Source: Orobanche coerulescens
Lineage: Eukaryota; Streptophyta; Magnoliopsida; Lamiales; Orobanchaceae
Reading direction: 5' to 3'
Length of the DNA stretch: 64,000 nt
Assembly: GCA_033398695.1 (NCBI GenBank)
Contig: CM065804.1
Span: forward strand, 14,803,001 to 14,867,000
Shown: positions 23,062-32,240 of the stretch, one piece after another
Layout: each line of letters begins with the position of its first letter
How positions within the stretch are numbered: position 1 is the first letter of the stretch
Made by a program: the position numbers and the translations under genes
The notes under the pieces: generated by a model
Databases searched by the model: none
What the model was told of the DNA's origin: nothing
Seen by the model: the letters and a program-made list of their open reading frames with translations, nothing else

Positions 23062-23404
23062 TTTTCGGAGCAAGACACAGATCGGCACGAGGGATGATGA
23101 AAGACGAATGATACTAATCACACGAAGGCGCTTTGGGTTCGATTAGTCGAGTCCATTGTATTGTCTTTTCCATTGTCTTATTGTTCATTGTTGCAAGTAT
23201 TTTACCCTTGTGTGGGTATGAGTCCTGGATGAGTTTATGAATTTTGATTTGTAAGTCTGTGATTTAAAGACCAAATCGGTCTATTGGTCCGTTATTTTTG
23301 ATTCGTCGGTATGTAATGTAATGTGTTGTTTTGATGTCTAGCTCAGTGGATCCTCACGGAGAGGGTGCGGCGTGTAATATTCCCGTTTGATCTGGGGTGT
23401 TACA

Positions 23405-26077
23405 TTTATGGTATCGAGCTTAGGTTGAGGAAACCTAGCCGTCGGGTCGAGTTATGTGTTGTTGAGTCTCGTTTTGTCGATTTTGTCCGATCGATGTCGT
23501 GTCGCGACGCGTCGCTTGGAATGTCGGCCGTGATTAGTATCGGGATGCACCATCATCTTCGTGCGATCTGTGGATGTAAGTCTCCCTTCTTTGTGTTGTG
23601 CCTCGTGTGACACGAGCTATATTTTTATGATTATTTATTAAGTGACGGAGTCCTTTTATGGATTTTGATTTCTTGATACGTGACTATTTGACTCTCATAT
23701 TTCTTTCATGTGAGGAGTAGTTCTTTGGATTGTGCATGTTGGACTGTATTTCCTTTTTCCGCCGAGTGAGTTCCTTTGTAATAGCTTTCGGTATTTTACC
23801 GATTGAATTTTTATTTCAAAACCGATTCCTTTAACCGAGTTGTTGGCCTTGACCGCTTTGACGGTAGTTGGGTGTTTTCAAGTGATTTTGTGAGTTTGAT
23901 AAGTACTACCGTCATCGACCTTTTTGGGCATTTTTGTAATTGGTTTTTAGCCTGGTGGGTTCCGGCGGGACCCACGGCGCTATAATATTCCGTGTATTTA
24001 CTTGAAATCTTTGGGCATTGTAGCCCATTGTATTATCTTTGAAAACCTTGAGTATCTTAGAAAATAAAATTCGAGACGTACTTTAAATGATTGTATTTTC
24101 AAGGCGCCTACTAGCGCAACTATCTGCTTCAAAATTTTTCTACCTCGAGGACCAAAATGTTTTGAGATATTTTCGATGTTTAGAAACATTTATACTTAGA
24201 CCCGAGGGTCGGATATTCTCAAAGTTTTTCACTAAAAGAAAGGTGTCCTCATTTTAGTTCAAACGCAAGATGAATTACTGAGTCTCGAAAATGATGTTTG
24301 TTTAAGTTTTTGTTTATGATTCTCTAGATCAACTGGTGTTTCCAAACTGTTTTCAATAGGTGGTTCTCGTTTTTAAAACCTATCATTCCTGTTTGCGGAC
24401 CGGAAATGCGTGTATGGTTTTCGAACTTTCGTTGCGGTGTCAACCCCGAATTGTGATTGAATTGGTGGCGTGAGCGTCGAGTCGTTCGCCACGCATATGT
24501 TTTGTTGGCCCTCTGTGATATGTGTGTACTGGTGTTTTCTGTTTATCGCCTCGTGGTGATTGCGTATTGTCGCACTAGTGTGGGTTGTTAAAGCCTGGAT
24601 TTTTATGCGTTATACTCATCGGTGATTGTTTCATGATGTTTGTGATTGTGTGATGGCTGTCGTTCGGGATGTTGTAATCTTCGAATGATGCCGTTGTTGT
24701 TGTGATTTTTGTATGCGTTGATATGTTATGCTGAGTTGGCATCTCCGGTATGTTGTTTTGCGGTGTTTTGATCCATTGTATCGAGCATTTATATTTTCGG
24801 TATGCCGAGCCGAGGCGTTTCAATCGTGATGTGCCGGGGCATGCACGTGTAACTTGTCTTTCTCGTCGATGACACATTTCAACTGTGGACTCGAGGGACA
24901 CCGAATTCAGTTTTGTGAATTGGCTACCGAGACTTTCGGAGTTCGCGCTTCAAAGACACATCTAATCGGCTTTGAGAGGCCTTTGAAGGAGGTTTCTGTC
25001 GGTTGCTTGTTGTGTCGTCACCTTGATTTTGCTGTTGTGAGTTGCGGGGGCGACCTTCTTTTATAAGAGGTCAAATGTAGTACCCGTGTTGTTTTTAGAC
25101 TTATGTATTTTCTCTTTCTCCAGTCTGTCGATTCGCTCGTGATCGTTGGTACTTTATGAACTTGTTCTATATTTCGGTTTCATCGTCCGAACGAGCTGTG
25201 ATCTTGTTGTGGGTCGATCTGGTTATCGATGTTACTTTTTCGGGTTCGGTTCGATTCTTGTGAACCTTGTTTGGGAGTGACATCATCTGGTTCTACTAGT
25301 TCTTTTATTCGAAGTGGATCGGCTTTGGAACTCTTGTGTTTTCGACTCTGTCGACTCATTTATGTTCGTTGACATTTCTGAGCTTGTCCTGCTCCTTGCT
25401 TTTGTTGATCGAACGAGTGTGGTGTTATTTCGGAATAACTCGTTGTCGTTGTGACTTTTCAATCGCTATTCCCTTTCCTGTGGATCTTCGGCAATGCATG
25501 TCTTGTGGTTCTCACCAGATCATCCTGGGAGTTGTTGTTTGAACTTTATTGTTCTTTGTGATTCGAACATGATTCTTCGATCTTTGTTGTCTCGATCGTT
25601 GTGGTTTGATCGTTTGATTGTTCGGTTTATATTGACCTGCTCCGTGATTGGCGAACATTCGTGCTCCTTCGTAATTCCCTTGATTGGGAAATTAGTTTCG
25701 TTTCGATCTTCCACTTAGGCGGTGGGATTTCGTGTTTGTTCGGTTGACTCGCGTTTTGATTGATGTACCGATGGGATGGTCTATCATATTGATTTTCGTA
25801 CGTTGTGTTTTGTGATTGTCGGATAATTGACTTGGCTAAATTATCCGATTGATGACGTTTGTCACTTGTTGGTTTTTATTATATACCTAACGGCGACGTT
25901 GTGTTGGTCGCCGTGGAGCGTGTTTTCACGCTGTATACTCCTTTGTGTTGTTTGTAACATTTCGCCGTTGGGCGTTAGTTACGCTTTCTTGTGTATCTCG
26001 TTGAGTTTTTCTGCGGAATATTTCTTCTCCCTACTTGTTTTAAGTTTCGGACGAAACTTCTTTTAAGGAGGGTAGAA
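23405..26077 (+). other. Element D interior: PBS, captured LTR piece, zinc-knuckle remnant, PPT
   Basis: A PBS-like TGGTATCGAGCTTAGG follows the LTR at about 23409. A GTAAGT box lies at 23576. About 23750-24010 resembles the 3' end of a G-type LTR (GCCTGGTGGGTTCC...GACCCACGGCG). At 24790-24925 two zinc-knuckle-like stretches, CFRC-like and FNCGLEGH, have lost Cys residues. A hairpin GACCTTC...GAGGTC at 25051-25072 precedes TGTAGTACCC, which looks like an old PPT/LTR junction. AAGTTTCGGACGAAACTT and the polypurine tract close it at 26042-26077. No long frame is present. Confidence 0.75.
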
Positions 26078-29020
26078 TGTAATATCCGCAATTTTCGATT
26101 TCCGTAATTTCTTTTTCGGCGGAAGTCTGCTTGACGACTCGCTCATGTCCGTTTCGTCATTCGAGAATGATTAATTCTACACTTTTTGACATCCGAGTCC
26201 GTTTCGGTGTCGTTTCGTTGAGATCTGTGCTTTTTAGCGACTTTTCCGCACTTGAGTTCGATTCTTGCGAATCTCGTCCGAAACTGTTGTTTCGAGTTTC
26301 CCGCAAGTCCGTTTAACGTTTTTATACGTGTTGTGAGCTTCGGTTTGATTATTCGTTGTCGTATGGTGATTTTCGGGCATTTGGGAGATTTTCGTAATTT
26401 CCCAAAGTTTGGGGTAATTACCTTCCGTTGTCGAATTTCGAGCCTTCGGGTGGTCGGAATCGTGTGTTCTACCAGCTCTTATATTCGTCTTTGTGAGTAC
26501 TTCGTAACCGTATCTTCGGTTCGTATTCAGGTTCGGGTTTCGGTGTCGTTTTGTTGAATTCAGGATTACTAAACGACTTTTCTATGTATGAGTTCGTCTT
26601 TGTTAGATCATCATTAATTTTTGGTAACTCCAAAAATTATAAATCTTTGCAATATTATAGAACATCGAGTTAGCTTTCCAATGGTTCAAACGGTGAGTCA
26701 ATCGGAGTCCGGACGAGAGAGTTATGGTCGTTTTAGTGGAAGACTGTCAGCTGTCGGGCACCGTCCAGGAGCCTTTCGGCCGATAGGGGGGGCCGATAGA
26801 CTCTACTGCCGGCACTTTGTATAGGGTATCGGTTGGGCCTATCGGCCGATAGGCCGGCCGATAGGTCCTGCTGTGTTACACTATAAACGTGTTGTTTTGA
26901 GCGTGAAACTCATTTTCTTCCCCATTTTTCCACTGTGTCGCGAGAGAGAAGTATAGAGGGGGAGAGTTCTTCATCCGGGGATCGATTTTCATCATTTCTT
27001 TTCGGTTGTGAGGCTCGTATAATCAATCTAACGCGTGTTCTACGGATCTTAACACTTGAATCACTCAAGGTAATCTTCTAAGAACCCATTTTTGGGAGAT
27101 TTTGGGGATTTTGGGTATTTTGGTTGTTTTCGTCCGATTAATCCGATTTAACTTGGTATTATGATAGATTGATGATTATTGAGATGTATTACATCTTTTC
27201 CCTTGTTATTCCATTGTTGGATCGTATCGATTCGTTGTTTTCGTCGAGTTCTTGATCGACGCCTTGAAGGTGTCCGATATAATGTCATAGAGAGGATTCG
27301 AGCGTTCTACGATTATTCTTCCTCGTTCGTTCGTTAATTTATTGATGGTATGATGTTAGGGTCAGATTTCTCGCAAAGAATTCGAGTCGGAACCCTTCCG
27401 TTCGTCGTTTTCTTCAAGCTTTTCGATTGTGGGTGTATTCGTTATCTTCACGAGAATCGTAGGTGTTCGAGGTGTCCCGACTAATCCGTGATTGTGGGAG
27501 TGTCCGGCATCGATTATCGAGGCAAGTATCTTGCCCATACATTACGTGTTTTGTGGATATAATGGTTGTTAATCGTCGATACGTGCTAAATAAATATTCA
27601 TAACCATCTTTTTCAAAAGTATCGGTAAGTTTTGAAGTTTAGTCCTTTGTTTAAGCTGTACGTGGAGACATGTGGTTATCGATGAATTATGTGAATTTAT
27701 GTGATATTGGTTGTGCCGTTCGGTGCTTTTGGAATAGTGTGCTTTCTTGTTGATAGTATTAGTTCTGGGTTATGAGTATATGTTGGATGAACTGGCCATT
27801 CTAGTAAAGGACCTCGACTATATATACTGTGATTGACCTTCGAGGCTTGTGGTTTGCAACTGTGATTTTGGAACGTGTGTGTGTGTTGTTCCTTCCACCC
27901 GGAGTGTCCGACGGGATGTCTGGGGGTCGATACTAAGGGGTACGGCCACGGAAGTGGACTTGGGTGCGTGTGTGGATGAACTTCCACCCGGAGTGTCCGA
28001 CGGGATGTCTGGGGGTCGATACTAAGGGGTACGGCCGCGGAAGTGGTTTCCCACCCGGAGTGTCCGACGGGATGTCTGGGGGTCGATACTAAGGGGTACG
28101 GCCGCGGGTTACCAGTTGTGGTTTTCATCTTGAGGATGACGTTGATGTTTTCGTTAATTGTGATATTGTCCGGAGTATCACAATGCTTTGTGCTCGGGGT
28201 CGAGAGACATTATATTTCGAGTCTTGGTGCTTGGCTAGAATGGCATAGGAATAATGTGTTATGTGTAATGTGACCTTGTAAGTGAATTGAAGTGGATGAT
28301 CGGGTCGTGGACCCTGTGTTTTATGACCGGAATGGTTGGGTCGTGGACCCCGTGTTTTGTTAAACGGATTTGTATTTTGAAAAAAATGAACTTTGGGGTC
28401 GGACTAAATGGCTTTCGAGGAATTAAGAACCTTTTTAATTCTGATGTTTTCAAAACTCCCGAGAATTGGAAATGTTTTCACAATGCTTACTTGCTTCGCT
28501 TTCAAGACTTGAACTATTTTAACTAAATATATCTCGGGAAGTCTTTCGTTATATTCTCGGAATGTGTTGTGTATGGCTCGTATTTGCACTTTATACTTGC
28601 ACTAGCGAAACAAAGGAGTTTGCTAACCCCCAGTAATCGGGGTGGATATCTCAGTGTCCGTGTACATGCGGGTTTTCGAGCAAGACACAGGATCGGCACG
28701 AGGGATGATGAAAGACGAATGATACTAATCACACGAAGGCCAGTTTTGGGTTCAGTTAGTCGGAGTCCATTGTATTGTCTTTTCCGCTGTCTTATTGTTC
28801 ATTGTTGCAAGTATTTTACCCTTGTGTGGGTATGAGTCTGGATGAGTTTATGAATTTTGATTTGTAAGTCTGTGACGAAAGACCAAATCGGTCTATTGGT
28901 CCGTTATTTTTGATTCGTCGGTATGTAATGTAATGTGTTGTTTTGATGTCTAGCCTGGTGGATCCTCACGGAGAGGGTCTGCGGCGTGTAATATTCCCGG
29001 TTTGATCTGGGGGTGTTACA
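26078..29020 (+). repeat. Element D 3' LTR (2,943 bp)
   Basis: Nearly identical to the 5' LTR. Main differences are near 26745-26775, where a short stretch next to the palindrome array is replaced, and single-base length changes in G and C runs. Confidence 0.93.
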
Positions 29021-29413
29021 GTACTGATCGAGCAAATCCCGAGAGAGCACAACTCCCATGCCGATGCCATATCCAAACTCGCATCGTCAGATGGGGTAGC
29101 AGATTTCTCTAACATCTAAATCACTAAATTGGCAAGATCGGCGATCGACAAAAGCTTGGTCGCCACAGTTACCATCGCCGAAGAGAACTGGATGACTCCG
29201 TTCATTGAATACTTGAAGGATGGAATGGTCCCCACAGATCGGGTCAAGGCTCGCCAGCTTCAGCTCCGAGCAACCAGATACACCCTCTTAGACGACCAGC
29301 TTTATAAGCGAGCTTTCATCCTTCCTCTCCTCAAGTGCATTACACTGGAGGAAGGCCGACTTCTTTTAGCCGAAATTCATGATGGGATCTGTGGAAATCA
29401 CACGGGAGGGCGA
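29021..29413 (+). pseudogene. pol: Element B: end of second RNase H and integrase zinc-finger start
   Basis: Resumes B after one GTACT copy, in frame with 20454. It contains the HADAISKLAS end of the RNase H, a TAA near 29119, the linker (DDQLYKR) and the HDGICGNH segment that supplies the two His residues of the integrase HHCC finger. E splits the finger at 29413; the two Cys residues lie in 46481 onward. Confidence 0.88.
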
Positions 29414-29960
29414 TGTAATATCCGTAATTTTCGATTTTCGGTAAATTTCTTTTTTTTTCGGCGGAAGTCCGTTTTGACGACTCGCTCGTGACCGGTTCGT
29501 CATTCCGAGAATGATTAATTCTGCACTTTTTGTCATCCGAGCTCGTTTCGGTGTCGTTTTGTTGAGTTCCGTGCTTTTTAGCGGTTTTTCCGCACTTGAG
29601 TTCGATTCTTGCGAATCTCGTCCGAAACTGTTGTTTCGACTTTCTCGTAAGTTCATTTAATGCTATTATTCATGTTGCAAGCTTCGGTTTGGTTATTCGA
29701 TCACGTATCGTGATTTTGAGGCGTTTTGGGCCATTTTCGTAATTTCCCAAAGTTTGGGGTAATTACTTTCCGTTGTCGAATTTTGAGCCTTCGGGTAGTC
29801 GGAATCGTATGTTCTATTAGTGCTCGGATTCGTCTTTTCGAGTAGTTCGTAACCGTATCTTCGATTCGTACTCAGGTTCGGGTTTCGGGGTCGTTCGGGC
29901 CGTCGGAGTTGGTCCCGGCCGAGTCATGGCCGGGCATGCTCGGGCCAGCCACTCGCCGAG

Positions 29961-30103
29961 TAACGCGGTAGTGACCGGAAGTTACGACGTAAGGCGATTA
30001 CGCACGTAAGGCCCTGGCCGTAACGTGCGTAACGCTCCGACATTTTCCAGCAGGAGTTCGCCATGGCGATTACGTCGTAAGCCATGGCCGATTACGTCGT
30101 AAC
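29961..30103 (+). repeat. Promoter-proximal TTACG-CGTAA palindrome array in E 5' LTR
   Basis: Several imperfect palindromes of the type TTACGTACGTAA, TTACGTCGTAA and TTACGCACGTAAG occur. The 3' LTR copy (35595-35748) is fuller and more regular. TATTTAAG follows. Confidence 0.8.
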
Positions 30104-31064
30104 CCGGCAATCGGCTTTATTTAAGGCCTGGCAGCGTTTTTCTTCAGCCATTTCTCACTTCCTTTCTTCCCTTCCGCGGCTGTGGGTGTGTATATCATGG
30201 AGGAGTGTTGTTATACAATTAATCCATGAAGCGTTGAGGTTCATATCATCAATCATCCGTCCTATAACATCCTCCGATCTACCGAATCAGGTCAGATTTC
30301 CTAGAAATCTAATTTTGGGGAATTTGGGTATTTTGGTTGTTTTCGTCCGATTAATCCGATTTAACTTAGGATTATGATGGATTGATGATTATTTAGATGT
30401 TTTATATCATTTCCTTTATTATTCCATGGTTGGATCGTATCGATTCGTTGTTTTGGTCGAGTTCTTGGTCGACGCCTTGAAGGTGTCCGGTAGAATGTCA
30501 TAGAGGGGTTTTCGGGCGTTCTACGATTATCCTTCCTCGTATGATTGTTGATTTACGGATTATATGTTGTTAGGGTCGGGTTTCTTGCGAAGAAACCGTG
30601 TTGAACCCTTCCGTTCGTTGTCGTCTTTCTTTTCGATTGCATCAGGCGTTTCGAAGCTTTCCGGTTGAGCCGTCTTCGTCGGGATACTTGCGTGCCGATT
30701 TCGAGGCAAGTACCTTGTCCATATAATTCTTGTTTTGTGGATATGATAATTGGTGATCGTCTAAATGTGTTTGTGTGGTCGTTTGAATTGAACTTTCAAA
30801 AGATTCGGTTTAGCCTTGTTAAAGGCTTGCTTTCAAAACGCGTGTGTTTTGTGAATGGTGTGGTTTGAGAATGACTATGTGAACTCTATGGATATGTTTG
30901 GTGTTGATGTTGCACTTGGTATTGCGTGTGGACGTATATTATTTCATTTCGGTGCGTTGTGGTTTGACGTGGTGTTTGGCTAAGTGTTGATGCCTCTGGA
31001 TGAATTATTTGGATATCTTTGTTGCATTGTGATATGTTTGTGATTGTGTGAATGTGGGCGGGGC

Positions 31065-31285
31065 CTACGGTGGCACATGGCATGTGATCATGTGGCCAGG
31101 ATGCAACAAGCGATTGATCCAACCGTGAGAGCCTAAGAAAAACTACGGTGGCACATGGCATGTGATCATGTGGCCAGGATGCAACAAGTGATTGATCCAA
31201 CCGTGAGCGCCAAAGTTAATCTACGGTGGCACATGGAATGCGATCATGTGGCCAGGATGCAACAAGTGATTGATCCAACCGTGAG
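31065..31285 (+). repeat. Three-unit 78-bp tandem repeat in E 5' LTR
   Basis: Units start at 31065, 31143 and 31221, exactly 78 bp apart, each opening CTACGGTGGCACATGG and containing GATGCAACAAG and TGATCCAACCGTGAG. Other copies are 36711-36932 (E 3' LTR) and complement 61153-61372 (F). Confidence 0.92.
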
Positions 31286-31473
31286 ATGTTGTGATTTGTT
31301 TAGCTAGCCAGTGCGGGAGGGTCCTTAGAGGCCTCGTGCGGGAATCTATGATATGACTCTGTTCCCAAGGCGATGCATATGTTGTGATTTGTTTCGCTAG
31401 CCAGCTCGGGAGGGTCCTTCGAGGCCTCGGGTGGGATGTCTGTGGTAGCGTCCCGGTCCTAGGCGATGCGCGT
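31286..31473 (+). repeat. Two-unit 93-bp tandem repeat in E 5' LTR
   Basis: Units at 31286 and 31379 open ATGTTGTGATTTGTTT and contain GCTAGCCAG and GGGAGGGTCCTT. F has three related units on the minus strand (60876-61148). Confidence 0.9.
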
Positions 31474-32240
31474 GCGTGATTATGTTTCGTTGATTTTATG
31501 TCCGTTGAGGACACGTGATGTTGGGCTCTGGCCCTGTGAATTGTTGTTGGATTTCTATTTGCGAAAATAAAACCTTTGGGCTGTGACCCTGTTGATTTTG
31601 GAAAGAGAAGGATTTGATAATCCTAATTTGTTTTCTATTAAAACTCCCGAGGGTATTTTAAACCATTTTGCAAACCATTCTCCTTATTTGTGATCTTTCG
31701 GATTTGGAAAGTTTTACTCAAATTCTTGCCTCGGGAAGTATTCGTTTCGTGGTATTTTAATCTTTAAGGATTCCTGGTTATTGTTATTCGTGGAACTTGA
31801 ATTATATGGCTCGTATTTGCACTTTGTATTTGCACTAGCAAAACAGTGGAGTTTTGCTAACCCCCGAGTATTCGGGGGGTGGATGTCTATTTTTGCATTC
31901 AGGTTTTGGAGCATAGCACAGGGTCGGCACGAAGGATGATGAAAGATGAACGATACTAATCACACGAGGATCCGTTGATGTCGTATTGGTCCAGTTGTAT
32001 TTTCTTTTCCGATGCGGTATCTTTTCCCCGTTGTACGGGAGTTTATTGTATTTTGACCCCTGCGTGGGTATGTGTTTGGAATTGAGTTGTATGTTATTAT
32101 TGAAAGACCAAGTCGGTCTACTGAGTCATTTTAGCCTTAAAGGCGATGTCTAGATGTTTGATTTTAGTTATCAGCCTGGTAGATCCTCGAGGAGAGGGTC
32201 TACGGCGTGTAATATCCCTGAGTGTATTGGGGGTGTTACA

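Larger units (their letters stand above)
20455..23404 (+). repeat. Element D 5' LTR (2,950 bp)
   Basis: Contains the CGGCCGATAGG array (21155-21246), TATAAAC (21262), GAG|GCAAGTA (21901), the minisatellite (22275-22483), two GGGTCGTGGACCC hairpins (about 22675-22725), the ACTCCCGAG...CTCGGGAAGT pair (about 22836-22926), and a terminal TGTAATATTCC block. The first 480 bp are almost shared with E. Confidence 0.92.
20455..29020 (+). mobile_element. Element D: non-autonomous Tekay-like LTR retrotransposon
   Basis: LTRs at 20455-23404 and 26078-29020 start TGTAATATCC and end GGTGTTACA. GTACT duplications are at 20450-20454 and 29021-29025. The 2.7-kb interior has a PBS, a decayed zinc-knuckle remnant and a polypurine tract, but no pol. 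The LTRs are very similar, so the insertion is recent and must have been mobilised in trans. Confidence 0.93.
30706..31902 (+). other. Candidate GC-AG leader intron in E 5' LTR
   Basis: GAG|GCAAGTA at 30703-30712 and TTGCATTCAG ending at 31902. In the 3' LTR the same pair is at 36352 and 46142, now separated by H. Confidence 0.35.
29414..32240 (+). repeat. Element E 5' LTR (2,827 bp)
   Basis: TGTAATATCC start and GGTGTTACA end. It has the TTACG-CGTAA array (29961-30103), TATTTAAG (30118), the GCAAGTA box (30706), two different tandem arrays (31065-31285 and 31286-31473), the ACTCCCGAG...CTCGGGAAGT pair and the TTGCACTAGC/GCTAACCCC hairpin block. Confidence 0.92.
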
